Shown: positions 7,625 through 16,251 of the stretch, in pieces
How the letters are laid out: each line of letters starts with the position of its first letter
Position numbering within the stretch: position 1 is the first letter of the stretch
Source: Atopobium sp034113385
Lineage (GTDB): Bacteria > Actinomycetota > Coriobacteriia > Coriobacteriales > Atopobiaceae
Assembly (NCBI RefSeq): GCF_034113385.1
Contig: NZ_JAXEXL010000010.1
Coordinates: 1-39,146, forward strand
Direction of reading: 5' to 3'
Length of the DNA stretch: 39,146 nucleotides
Position numbers and translations under genes: made by a program
The notes under the pieces: model-generated
The model's database searches: none
The model's input: the letters and a program-made list of their open reading frames with translations, nothing else
What the model was told of the DNA's origin: nothing

Positions 7625-9115
7625 TTAGGCCTGAGCAAGCTTATAGGATTGCTCGAGGCGCGTTAGTGCTAAGTCACGGCCAAGTAACTGCAAAGATTCT
7701 CCCATGGGAGGCGATACTTGGTTTCCACACTCTGCTACACGGACTGCAGCGTAAAACTTGCGTTTATTTGCCTCAAGTTGCTCGGGGAGCGGAGCTAAAG
7801 CTTCGTCCAAGGTGGCAGCAGTCCATTCATGAGCATCTATCGCTGCAAGGGCGTTATAGGCAGCTTGTAAATAAGTAAGCGTGCCTTCTTTAGCGAGGTT
7901 CTTTGCCACGCTTTTCTCGTCATATGAGAGGTTAGTACCCTCGTATAAAAAGCGGGACTTCTCTACGACTTCGGGAGCAAGCTTGGTGCGTGGCTTAAGG
8001 ATAGAAGCTAAAAGCTCATACCAAGCCTGAGGATGGGCAAGCTCATCTTCTTTTTCTAGACCAGCAGCTATAAGCTGAGGGATAAGCACCTCACGGGCAA
8101 AATCTGCATCCGTTTTTGCGGCAAGATACTCGCCGTTTATCCAATCCAGCTTAGCCTGATCAAAGGTGGCAGGGTTTTTGGACACATGGTCTAAAGAGAA
8201 CTGCTCAGCAAGCACCTTACGAGGGATGATAGTTGTTTGACCATCGAGAGCCCAACCTAATAAAGCAAGGTAGTTTACAAAAGCGTCAGAGTCATAGCCA
8301 CCATCGCGGTATTCCTCCACACTGGTTGCACCGTGGCGCTTAGAAAGTTTTTTGCCATCAGCACCCAAAATCATAGAGATGTGCGCAAAGGTAGGAATGG
8401 GCGCACCAAGTGCCTCATATACCATAACTTGGCGGGGAGTGTTGGATAGGTGGTCATCGCCACGGATGATGTGCGTAATGCGCATGTCTGCATCGTCTAC
8501 TACGGTGGCAAAATTGTAAGTGGGGGTGCCATCGGAGCGGAAGAGGATAAAGTCATCCAATTCCTTGGCGTTAAAGGTAACGTCACCGTGGACAGCGTCG
8601 TGGATTACAACATCGCCACGCTCCTCAGGTACCTTAATGCGGATGGTATAGGGCTCGCCAGCTTCTACACGCTTACGCGCTTGTGCTGGGTCAAGGTGGC
8701 GGCAGGTGCGTTGGTAGCCTTGGAAGGAATCGTGGCGCTGTTGAGCAGCCTTGCGATCTTCCTCGAGTTTTTGAGGAGTGCAGAAGCAGTAGTATGCCTT
8801 ACCTTCGTCTACCAGGCGTTGTGCAGCGTCGCGATATATATCTAGGCGCTCGGTTTGCCAATAAGGGCCATAGTCTCCGCCTACTTCGGGGCCTTCATCC
8901 CAGTCTAAGCCAAGCCAGCGCATGGCACGTAAAATAATCTGGGTATTCTCGTCCGTGGAACGAGTTGGGTCTGTGTCATCAATACGCAAGATAAAGGTTC
9001 CACCATGTGCGCGGGCAAAAGCCCAGTTGTAAATGGCTGTACGAGCGCCACCAATGTGAAGCTTGCCAGTGGGCGAGGGGGCAAAGCGAACGCGGACTGG
9101 TGTAGTGTTGGACAT
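7625..9115 (-). CDS. gltX: Glutamyl-tRNA synthetase
   Basis: Class I aminoacyl-tRNA synthetase that charges tRNA-Glu and, in bacteria lacking GlnRS, also tRNA-Gln before transamidation. At 496 residues it has the usual length. The N-terminus VRVRFAPSPTGKLHIGGART holds the HIGH-type motif at about residue 20. LRIDDTDPTRS follows, and the KMSKS-type motif is KLSKRHG at about residue 255. The C-terminal half is the helical anticodon-binding region. The start ATG at 9115 has GAGGAG upstream. sdaA follows 21 bases downstream. The leader holds a terminator-like hairpin described separately. Whether this enzyme is discriminating or not cannot be told by eye. Confidence 0.97.
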   Translation of the reverse strand: MSNTTPVRVRFAPSPTGKLHIGGARTAIYNWAFARAHGGTFILRIDDTDPTRSTDENTQIILRAMRWLGLDWDEGPEVGGDYGPYWQTERLDIYRDAAQRLVDEGKAYYCFCTPQKLEEDRKAAQQRHDSFQGYQRTCRHLDPAQARKRVEAGEPYTIRIKVPEERGDVVIHDAVHGDVTFNAKELDDFILFRSDGTPTYNFATVVDDADMRITHIIRGDDHLSNTPRQVMVYEALGAPIPTFAHISMILGADGKKLSKRHGATSVEEYRDGGYDSDAFVNYLALLGWALDGQTTIIPRKVLAEQFSLDHVSKNPATFDQAKLDWINGEYLAAKTDADFAREVLIPQLIAAGLEKEDELAHPQAWYELLASILKPRTKLAPEVVEKSRFLYEGTNLSYDEKSVAKNLAKEGTLTYLQAAYNALAAIDAHEWTAATLDEALAPLPEQLEANKRKFYAAVRVAECGNQVSPPMGESLQLLGRDLALTRLEQSYKLAQA

Positions 9116-9134
9116 GCGTAACTCCTCTAATGAT

Positions 9135-9175
9135 AAAAGCGGCCGCTGGAAGGTGCAGGTCTCATCTCCAGCGGC
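9135..9175 (-). terminator. Terminator-like hairpin in the gltX leader
   Basis: On the minus strand GCCGCTGG (9168-9175) and CCAGCGGC (9142-9149) form a perfect eight-pair stem with an 18-base loop, followed by CGCTTTTATC. It ends only about 20 bases before the gltX start. It may end the YhgE transcript or act as an attenuator; no T-box sequence is visible. Confidence 0.5.
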
Positions 9176-9210
9176 AGTTGTACTGTGTATTGTACAAACC
9201 TAATCGGCTT

Positions 9211-9216
9211 ATTATA
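9211..9216 (-). promoter_or_regulatory. Candidate -10 box of gltX
   Basis: TATAAT on the minus strand, about 96 bases before the gltX start. No convincing -35 box is present at 17 bases. A six-pair inverted repeat, TTGTAC-N8-GTACAA (9178-9197), lies between it and the hairpin. Confidence 0.35.
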
Positions 9217-9275
9217 ACGCGCCGTCCTTATGATGTGTGGCGCAGGCACAGCAAGGCGGATGGGCGGCATGTGCT

Positions 9276-11504
9276 TTACATGACCTTGGTTTGCTCCAGC
9301 TTTTGTTCCATCCATGTTGTGAGGTGCAGGACTGGTCTGCGCAAAAACATGCCGAGCATAAATGACGGAATAAGAAATGCTGCGAGTTTGCCAAAACTTA
9401 TCCAATAATCATTGCCATAGATGCCAGCAATAGCGGCGCGAAACGCATTTTCTGCGTGGACAAAGGGCAGATACGGATAAAGCATTTGGAATGGGCTAGG
9501 GAGCATCTCTTTAGGAAATGAGCCACCCGAGCCTGCTACCTGCAATACCATGAAGACAACGGCAATGGCTTTACCTACGTCTCCAAAAGCAGCGGTCAAG
9601 GCATATATGATGTTGACAAACACAAAGGACGCAAGCCATCCTACCAGTATAAACAGTATGGGATGTACGCATTGGATGCCCAAGAAATACAAATTACCAA
9701 GCACAATAATGGTGGACTGCAACAGGCCAATCACCACAAAGTACACCAAGCGTCCTATATAGGCCTGCGTAGGTGTAAGCTGCAAGGTTTCAGTGAGCTC
9801 TTCATCGGGGCGCGCTTGAGCAATGGCGCACAAAATAATGCCGCCAATCCAAATGGCAAGCGTGGTATAAAACGGTGCCATACCCGAGCCATTGTTAGCT
9901 ACCGAGAAAATCGGCGTGCGATCAATCAAGACAGGTGATGCAATAAAGTCTGCCAGCTTTGTGGGGTCAGAACCAAGAATGGTATGTACGCGGTCCATGT
10001 CAGAAGAAGCCAGCGCATCAGATAGCTGTTTATGCAAGTCAGATAGCCTATCTGCTGCAGCGCTCAGTTTGGTGGCAGCATCCTGCAAATCCTGAGCAGC
10101 GCTATCAAGATTGTTGGATGCAGTGCTGGTAGCAGCCTTAACGGATTTTTGTGTAGCACTCAAACTGTCAGATAAACCCTTGCTTGTTTGTGAGGCCTTA
10201 TCAATGGCACCAGATAAATCTGTTAACGAGTTGTGTACATCGCCCTGTACCTCGCCAGAAAGAGAACTCAGTTCTTGTTTTGAACTACTAATCAAGGCTT
10301 TGAGCTCTTGCTTTGCCGTATCTGCATTAGTAATGCTTGTGTTTACATCAGATGCGGTTTTGTCTAAAGCAGCAGAAAGCTCCTGCATCTGCTTGATAGC
10401 ATTGGTTGTGCGTGCATGCATGCCACGCAAATGAGTGCGAATATCTTGTACTGATGCCTTAACCAGGCTGGTATCGGGCAGGCTCTCTGCAATGATTTGC
10501 AGCTGTTGCTCTTGAGAAGCAATCGTATCGGCCAGTGTTTGTAGAGGAGGTATGCGGGCATCTACCGTAGTCTTTGCTTGCGTAAGCGCAGCGGCTAAGT
10601 CTTTAGATTGACTATTGGCAGTGGAATAGGCGTCATCAAGCGCGGCTGAGACACTATCCAAGCTGGCATTACTCTGCTCAACTACGCCTTGTAAAGCATC
10701 TTGTGCTCCATCAAGTGAAGAGCTTACTTTAGTAATTCCTTGGGAGGTGCTACTTAGTGCATTACTTGCATCCAGTGTGGCACTCAAAGAATTGCCAGAG
10801 CCACTCACAGACTCTGTCATAACAGCGCGTAACGAAGCAATTACCTGAGCATAGGCATCCGTGTCTGTGGCAAGATTGCGCAGCGTGCGCTCGCTACTAT
10901 CCAGTGCGTTGTCTAAGCGCTTGGCAAACTGTGCCACGTCATCATCATCCAGTGCATTATCTAATTCTTTGAGCGCTGCAGCACCAACGGTGGTAATGGA
11001 TTGTGCAAATGAGTCATCAATGTCTTGCTGTACTGCGGTGCTGGCCTTATCAGTTACTAAAGAGCCGATGGCACTGCGTTTTTGATTTTGATAAAATTCT
11101 ACTTCGGGCTTCTCGGCATCTGTTGTAAGTGAGGTAAGCATGCGAGTAGAGAAGTTCTGAGGGATAACAAGCGCTGCATAATAGCGACCTTCAGTCACAC
11201 CAGCCTTGGCATCATCTGTGGAGGTAATCACATAGTCAATAGATTTTGACTTACGCAAATCAGCAATGACATTGTCACCAAGATTAAGCTTTACAGGCAC
11301 TAGATTTGATTGATAGCCGGCGTCATCAGAAGCTACCGCTACCGTAAGGTTTTTAGTATGAGCATACGGATCCCAGCTGGCTGCAATGTTAAACCAGGCA
11401 TAAAACGAAGGAACTACAATCAGGCCCACACTTACTATGAGCACAATAACGTTAGTTTGTACCATGCGGGCATCGTGTGCAATAAGTGCTCGGAGCTTGT
11501 TCAT
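9276..11504 (-). CDS. YhgE/Pip-family membrane protein (742 aa)
   Basis: Large envelope protein of the family named after the Lactococcus phage infection protein. One N-terminal membrane segment (about residues 17-38) ends in the family signature VPSFYAWFNIAASWDPY. A long external region of about 450 residues follows. It is rich in Ser, Ala, Asp, Thr and Gln and looks helical or coiled-coil. Five or so C-terminal membrane segments begin near FYTTLAIWIGGIILCAIA and resemble the ABC-2 permease fold. The ATG at 11504 overlaps the stop of the upstream paralogue (ATGA) and has GAGGAGCG before it, so translation is coupled. There is no ATPase gene nearby. Function is unclear in the family; an export or cell-surface role is inferred from topology. 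Confidence 0.88.
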   Translation of the reverse strand: MNKLRALIAHDARMVQTNVIVLIVSVGLIVVPSFYAWFNIAASWDPYAHTKNLTVAVASDDAGYQSNLVPVKLNLGDNVIADLRKSKSIDYVITSTDDAKAGVTEGRYYAALVIPQNFSTRMLTSLTTDAEKPEVEFYQNQKRSAIGSLVTDKASTAVQQDIDDSFAQSITTVGAAALKELDNALDDDDVAQFAKRLDNALDSSERTLRNLATDTDAYAQVIASLRAVMTESVSGSGNSLSATLDASNALSSTSQGITKVSSSLDGAQDALQGVVEQSNASLDSVSAALDDAYSTANSQSKDLAAALTQAKTTVDARIPPLQTLADTIASQEQQLQIIAESLPDTSLVKASVQDIRTHLRGMHARTTNAIKQMQELSAALDKTASDVNTSITNADTAKQELKALISSSKQELSSLSGEVQGDVHNSLTDLSGAIDKASQTSKGLSDSLSATQKSVKAATSTASNNLDSAAQDLQDAATKLSAAADRLSDLHKQLSDALASSDMDRVHTILGSDPTKLADFIASPVLIDRTPIFSVANNGSGMAPFYTTLAIWIGGIILCAIAQARPDEELTETLQLTPTQAYIGRLVYFVVIGLLQSTIIVLGNLYFLGIQCVHPILFILVGWLASFVFVNIIYALTAAFGDVGKAIAVVFMVLQVAGSGGSFPKEMLPSPFQMLYPYLPFVHAENAFRAAIAGIYGNDYWISFGKLAAFLIPSFMLGMFLRRPVLHLTTWMEQKLEQTKVM

Positions 11505-14080
11505 GAGTCGCTCCTCATCTCTGTGTCTAACAGGTCGTACAGCTCATCATTGGATTTATTGAGTAGGGATTGTCCCAGTTCAATGCGTGAGTGTAAAAAC
11601 TCAACTACTAGCAAGTAGCCAAGTGTTACTAACAGCGAAATAATCCAACATACCAACGCCAGCATCTTAAAGGGCAGCACAAACAACCCTGCTAACAGCA
11701 CAAGGGGGACAACAAGAAGGGCAATCACGCCACGATGAATCTTGTGGGGATAGCTGGCCTCAAAGTCCTGTGCACGACGCAGCATAAACTCTTGGTAGCT
11801 GCCTGGCTCACGGATGGCAAGCAACAGCGTGCGAATGCGGTAATGACGTGAGGGCGTGCTGGTATGTTCGGTATACATCATGTGGGATTCGCGCAGCTTT
11901 TGGTCGAAGAGTGCGTTGATAGTAAGGAGCCAACGGCGCAGTCCCACACCCACTATAAGGGCAGGAATCAAAAACGATACCAATACCAGCAAGTACAAGG
12001 CATAGTCGTTTCCATTGCAGCCTGCAATGGCTTCTCGCATGGCATTAATGCCATAGGTAAACGGCAAGAATGGATTAAGAAAACGGAAGAAATGAGGCAT
12101 CATTTCTATGGGATAAAGACCGTTTGAGCCAGGAATCTGTAAAACTACCAGCAAAACGCAGAGCGCCTTACCGATATGTTTAAATGCTATAGACAGCGCA
12201 TAAATAAAGCCTACATATACAAAGGATTGCACTAATCCAGCAAAGATAAAGAGCGCAGGGTTAAGACATTGAATACCCAGCAGCAGATCACCGACACAAC
12301 AAATCAATGCCTGTAAAAGACCTAAAACACCCAGCAACAGCCAACGACCAAAGTATGCTTGCGTATAGGTGAGGTCTTCTACACCCTCTGAGTCTACCTC
12401 AAGCTTATAAATGGCAACCAATACAAAGCCGCCAACCCAAATAGCGAGGTTGGTATAAAACGGCGCCACGCCTGAACCATAATTAGCAACAGCAAAAATA
12501 GGCTTACTAACCATTTGAACAGGTGATCCTACAAACTCACCAAAGCGTTTTGTATCCAAGCTAAGGATGTCAGATACACCCTCAAGGTTTTTGACGCCTT
12601 GAATGGTAGCAAGGTCGGTTGCAAGATTGCTTGTTTGCTCACTTGCATCTGCCAAGGCATGCTTGGTGCGCTCCAATGCTTTAGAGCTCTGGTCAAGAAC
12701 CCCATCAAGCTGAGAAAGACTTCCCTGTGCCTGTTTGAGGATGGTGGGTAATTGCTGTACCGTACCAGCAACATCGCCCGAGGCAGATGCAAAAGAATCA
12801 AGCGCGCTGGATAGCTGTGGATAGCTGGTACCCATAAGCTCTTGATTAAGCTTGTTGGTTGCATCTGCACCGCTTTGAATAGCACTGTTAAGTGTAGAAG
12901 ATACATTGGCTATATTTTCATTGCCTTGTCGCAAACTATCGGAGTGTGCTTGCAGCGTAGTAAGGCGTCCACTTTGAGAGGTATACAAGTTTTGCAGGGC
13001 ACTAATCTGAGCATCGAGGGAGGCAAGCACCTGTGTTTGAGCTTGTTGGCTTGCGGGAAGCACAAGGGTAAGGTTGGCAATGGCATCACGTGCAGCTTGT
13101 AGCTCTTGTTGCATGCTTACCACGTTTTGGTTAGCGGCGCGCAATTGAGCTAAGGCGTTATCCACTTTGCCTTGTGCCCAACCTACATCTCCAGAAAGTT
13201 GACCAATGTTGTAGTTTGCTTTGCTAGAAATGCCAGCAATAGTGCTGCTAGAAGTGGTAAGAGCACCAGAGAGTTGCGTCATAAGGCTCTGTGACGTTTG
13301 ACGGGTTGCAGCAAGTTTTCCAGAAGCGGTATCTAATGCGCTGCTCAAATCTTGGGTAGCTCCTTCAAGCTCACCAAGTGTTTTTTGAGCGTCAGCAAGT
13401 GCAGTGCGACTCTGTTGTATGGTGTCCTGTGCTGCAGTGGTTTTAGTGGCCAGGTCATCTAAGGTTGAGCTAAGCTCTCGCAAATCATCCACTACGCTTT
13501 GTTGAGCACGGTCTAGACCATCAAGACCAGATTGCATCTTTGTTTTGAGTTTCTCGGCAACCGTTGTGCTTGCAAGGGTTACAAATTTGCGTGTTATCTG
13601 GGTTTCAAGCGTTGTTGCACCTGTGTCAGTTACTTTGGGGGATACTGCATTGACCTTCTCGTTAACCATATACGTAATGTGCGCAGGGTTGGTATCCCCA
13701 TCTAAGACGTCACCTAAAGAGGCAGTAAAATCTTTGGGGATGATAAAAGCGGCGTAATACTCACCAGATTTTACGCCCGTATTAGCTTGCTGCTCTGTTA
13801 CAAACGTCCATTTAAGCTGGTCATTTTGCTTGAGCTCGTCTTCAATGAGCTTGCCTGCATTGGTGTAACCCAGATTTTCTATAGTGGCACCTTTATCTTG
13901 GTTAACTATAGCTATAGGAAGGTTGCTTGTGTTTTTGTAAGGGTCCCAGTTGGCCTCAATGTTAAACCATGCATACAAAGAGGGCAGAATTAACACACCA
14001 ATTGTGACTACTAAAGCTACAGGATTATGTACAATTCTGCGTATATCGCGGCAAAATACAGTCAGACTGTTTTTACTCAT
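11501..14080 (-). CDS. YhgE/Pip-family membrane protein with C-terminal two-helix extension (859 aa)
   Basis: Upstream member of the YhgE pair. The N-terminal membrane segment leads into LPSLYAWFNIEANWDPY, the same signature as the downstream paralogue. The external region spans about residues 40-540 and is full of Ser/Thr/Gln/Asp helices. The C-terminal membrane domain starts near FYTNLAIWVGGFVLVAIY. Unlike its partner it continues for about 110 more residues with two further hydrophobic stretches (VIALLVVPLVLLAGLFVLPF and MLALVCWIISLLVTLGYLLV) and an acidic tail. The two proteins probably form a heteromer, since they are translationally coupled (inference). A TetR-type gene is divergent 116 bases away. 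The ATG at 14080 has a weak AAGAAG site upstream. Confidence 0.88.
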   Translation of the reverse strand: MSKNSLTVFCRDIRRIVHNPVALVVTIGVLILPSLYAWFNIEANWDPYKNTSNLPIAIVNQDKGATIENLGYTNAGKLIEDELKQNDQLKWTFVTEQQANTGVKSGEYYAAFIIPKDFTASLGDVLDGDTNPAHITYMVNEKVNAVSPKVTDTGATTLETQITRKFVTLASTTVAEKLKTKMQSGLDGLDRAQQSVVDDLRELSSTLDDLATKTTAAQDTIQQSRTALADAQKTLGELEGATQDLSSALDTASGKLAATRQTSQSLMTQLSGALTTSSSTIAGISSKANYNIGQLSGDVGWAQGKVDNALAQLRAANQNVVSMQQELQAARDAIANLTLVLPASQQAQTQVLASLDAQISALQNLYTSQSGRLTTLQAHSDSLRQGNENIANVSSTLNSAIQSGADATNKLNQELMGTSYPQLSSALDSFASASGDVAGTVQQLPTILKQAQGSLSQLDGVLDQSSKALERTKHALADASEQTSNLATDLATIQGVKNLEGVSDILSLDTKRFGEFVGSPVQMVSKPIFAVANYGSGVAPFYTNLAIWVGGFVLVAIYKLEVDSEGVEDLTYTQAYFGRWLLLGVLGLLQALICCVGDLLLGIQCLNPALFIFAGLVQSFVYVGFIYALSIAFKHIGKALCVLLVVLQIPGSNGLYPIEMMPHFFRFLNPFLPFTYGINAMREAIAGCNGNDYALYLLVLVSFLIPALIVGVGLRRWLLTINALFDQKLRESHMMYTEHTSTPSRHYRIRTLLLAIREPGSYQEFMLRRAQDFEASYPHKIHRGVIALLVVPLVLLAGLFVLPFKMLALVCWIISLLVTLGYLLVVEFLHSRIELGQSLLNKSNDELYDLLDTEMRSDS

Positions 14081-14131
14081 TTTGTAGACTTCTTACTATT
14101 GGAGTTTTATTGCGGGTAAAACACTAGCACT

Positions 14132-14151
14132 GTCGTATTTTTTGATACGGC
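14132..14151. promoter_or_regulatory. Candidate operator between yhgE pair and tetR
   Basis: GTCGTAT-N6-ATACGGC is an imperfect inverted repeat (six of seven positions pair) centred in the 116-base divergent region. TetR-family proteins commonly bind such sites next to their own gene, so this is the best operator candidate for the neighbouring regulator. Confidence 0.45.
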
Positions 14152-14196
14152 GTTAATTTTGTAAGGTGCAGGTTTTTTGAAGTTCTGGAGAGCAAC

Positions 14197-14811
14197 ATGT
14201 CAGAAGCTACACAACAAAAGACAGCTAAAAGTGCACGTACTCGTAAGAGGATTCTTGCTGCAGCAGCAGAAATCATTTCCGAGCGTGGACGTGTTGAGTT
14301 TCAGATGACGGAAGTGGCGCAACGCTGCAACATTACTAAAGGTGCTTTGTATTACTACTTTGCAGACCATGACATGATTGTGGATGAAGTCCTCGATGAT
14401 GCATTTGCGGGCTTTTTGGAATTGCTTGATCAAGCCACTAAGACGGGTGATGGCTCATTTGAGTCTTTACGCAATCTGTGCCTTGTTTTTTGTGAGCATC
14501 TGTATGAAAGTCCTACCACGGCAATCGCACTAGCAGATGATATTGAAGAGTCTGATGCATTGATGCGCGACCCCAACTCTCGCTTTGCTCTGGCATCCAA
14601 GATAATTCAAGACACGCTCGAGAAAGGCAAAGAGGTTGGCGGCGTGCGTCAAGATCTTGATAGTCAACTTACGGCAGACTGCCTGGTGGGAGCTTTTTTC
14701 TTTACTGCGCGCAGCATGGCAGAGCATAGTGACGACGTTAATGCGTCAGAATTTGCGCGCAGAGTTGTCAATGTGGTAACACACGGTATTACTGAGCCAG
14801 AAAAAAAGTAA
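14197..14811 (+). CDS. TetR-family transcriptional regulator
   Basis: A 204-residue regulator. The N-terminal helix-turn-helix spans about residues 14-60: RTRKRILAAAAEIISERG, then TEVAQRCNITKGALYYYFAD, a textbook TetR recognition helix. The remaining helical region would bind a ligand and dimerise; it has no motif that tells the ligand. GGAGAG precedes the ATG at 14197. It is divergent from the two YhgE/Pip genes, which it most likely represses, together with itself, through the inverted repeat at 14132-14151 (inference). The metK promoter starts a few bases after its stop codon. Confidence 0.93.
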   Translation: MSEATQQKTAKSARTRKRILAAAAEIISERGRVEFQMTEVAQRCNITKGALYYYFADHDMIVDEVLDDAFAGFLELLDQATKTGDGSFESLRNLCLVFCEHLYESPTTAIALADDIEESDALMRDPNSRFALASKIIQDTLEKGKEVGGVRQDLDSQLTADCLVGAFFFTARSMAEHSDDVNASEFARRVVNVVTHGITEPEKK

Positions 14812-14817
14812 CCTGGC

Positions 14818-14823
14818 TATAAT
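14818..14823 (+). promoter_or_regulatory. Candidate -10 box of metK
   Basis: Perfect TATAAT seven bases after the tetR stop. A good -35 box at 17 bases is absent (the position reads AGCCAG). If used, transcription would start near 14830 and give a leader of about 80 bases. Confidence 0.45.
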
Positions 14824-14849
14824 CTAGGACGTATTGCCCTTAAGCAGTG

Positions 14850-14890
14850 GTTGTATTGGCATGGCATTCCAATACACAACTTCCAATACA
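14850..14890 (+). promoter_or_regulatory. metK leader with two alternative hairpins
   Basis: TGTATTGG (14852-14859) can pair with either of two identical strands CCAATACA, at 14869-14876 or at 14883-14890. The first pairing is strengthened by GTTG/CAAC (14850-14853 with 14877-14880) around a two-base bulge. The two strands lie in a direct repeat TTCCAATACA spaced 14 bases apart, and the second ends just before the GGAG ribosome-binding site at 14901. It does not resemble any SAM riboswitch class I know. Confidence 0.45.
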
Positions 14891-14911
14891 TCCGTGCAAA
14901 GGAGTGTTTGT

Positions 14912-16156
14912 ATGGCTGGAAAGAACTATTTATTTACGTCGGAAAGCGTGACTGAGGGTCATCCCGACAAAATGTGTGATCAGATTTCTGATGCAATTGT
15001 TGACGCTATTCTCGCTAAGGAGATTCAGCTTGAGGCTGAGGGTTATATAGACTCTGATGGCGTCCCTGCACGAGTAGAAAATGTACGCTGCGCTGTGGAA
15101 ACCTTTACCACTACCGGCACGATTGTTGTGATGGGCGAAGTGCGCACACAGGGATATGTTGACATTCCCACCGTGGTTCGTAATACGGTTCGTGAGATTG
15201 GCTATGACCGCGCAAAATATGGTTTTGATTACGAGACCTGCGGTGTTCTTAATCTTATTCACGATCAAAGCCCTGACATTGCTCGAGGTGTAGACGGCAC
15301 GCATGCGGCTAAGGACTGCGATCCTTTAGATAGGATTGGTGCAGGCGATCAAGGCATGATGTTTGGATATGCTTCAGACGAGACTGAGGCACTTATGCCT
15401 ATGCCAGCATATCTGGCTCAACGTATGGCTGCACAGCTTGCTGCTGTGCGTAAGCAGGGTGTGGTGGATTACTTGCGTCCCGATGGCAAGACTCAGGTAA
15501 CCGTACGCTATGAGGACGATACACCCATCGAGGTGACAGCCATTGTTGTTTCTACTCAGCATGATGCTGCAATTGAAGACATGAACATCATCCGTACGGA
15601 TATGATTGAGCATGTTATTGCCCCTGTTTTAGATGAAGTGGGTATCAGCTGGAGCAATGCTCAAATCTACGTTAATCCTACCGGTCGTTTTGTGGTTGGT
15701 GGCCCTATGGGTGACACGGGTCTGACTGGTCGCAAGATTATTGTTGATACCTATGGTGGCATGGGTCGTCATGGAGGCGGCGCATTTTCTGGCAAGGATT
15801 GTACTAAGGTTGATCGTTCAGCCGCCTATGCTGCTCGCTGGGTAGCAAAAAACGTAGTGGCAGCTGGTCTGGCGCATCGCTGCGAGATTCAACTGGCTTA
15901 TGCCATTGGCGTTTCTCGGCCTCTGTCCATTATGGTAGACACGTTTGGCACGGGTATTGTGGACGATGCTCAAATAGAGCATGCTGTCGAGAAGGTCTTT
16001 GACTTGCGCCCAGGCGCTCTTATACGTGACTTAGATTTGTTCCGTCCTATCTTTAAGAAAACGGCTGCATATGGTCACTTTGGCCGTACGGATGCAGACT
16101 TTACGTGGGAACAAACCAATCGTACTCAAGAATTACGTGATGCCTTAAAGCAATAA
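14912..16156 (+). CDS. metK: S-adenosylmethionine synthetase
   Basis: Makes S-adenosylmethionine from methionine and ATP in the cytoplasm. The 414-residue length is slightly above the usual 380-400. Motifs are LFTSESVTEGHPDKMCDQISDA at the N-terminus (methionine and metal binding, written here as its conserved core GHPDK), GAGDQGMMFGYA near the middle, and GGGAFSGKDCTKVDRSAAY in the C-terminal domain. The start was set at 14912 because AAAGGAG lies just upstream; the frame extends to 14834 without a binding site and through the leader repeats. A perfect 22-bp inverted repeat begins 36 bases after the stop. Confidence 0.97.
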   Translation: MAGKNYLFTSESVTEGHPDKMCDQISDAIVDAILAKEIQLEAEGYIDSDGVPARVENVRCAVETFTTTGTIVVMGEVRTQGYVDIPTVVRNTVREIGYDRAKYGFDYETCGVLNLIHDQSPDIARGVDGTHAAKDCDPLDRIGAGDQGMMFGYASDETEALMPMPAYLAQRMAAQLAAVRKQGVVDYLRPDGKTQVTVRYEDDTPIEVTAIVVSTQHDAAIEDMNIIRTDMIEHVIAPVLDEVGISWSNAQIYVNPTGRFVVGGPMGDTGLTGRKIIVDTYGGMGRHGGGAFSGKDCTKVDRSAAYAARWVAKNVVAAGLAHRCEIQLAYAIGVSRPLSIMVDTFGTGIVDDAQIEHAVEKVFDLRPGALIRDLDLFRPIFKKTAAYGHFGRTDADFTWEQTNRTQELRDALKQ

Positions 16157-16191
16157 AAGATTTAAAATTACCTGATGCCTCTTACAGAGAG

Positions 16192-16241
16192 CTTACACAT
16201 AAACCTGATACTATCAGGTTAGTATCAGGTTTATGTGTAAG
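16192..16241. repeat. Perfect 22-bp inverted repeat
   Basis: Arms 16192-16213 and 16220-16241 are exact reverse complements, separated by the six bases TCAGGT. The left arm begins CTTACACATAAACC. There is no T-run after it on either strand, so it is not a standard intrinsic terminator, although it may stop metK transcription as a very stable hairpin. Copies elsewhere in the genome would make it a small mobile or dispersed repeat; none is seen in this window. Confidence 0.85.
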
Positions 16242-16251
16242 TCGAATAAAC

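Noticed and set aside
9116..9275. T-box leader for gltX
   Set aside because: No AGGGTGG-type T-box sequence or specifier stem on the minus strand.
9276..14080. Prophage region because of the name phage infection protein
   Set aside because: YhgE/Pip proteins are bacterial envelope proteins; no phage structural, integrase or att-like features occur nearby.
14824..14911. Known SAM riboswitch before metK
   Set aside because: The leader is too short and lacks the conserved core of the SAM classes I know; only simple alternative hairpins are seen.
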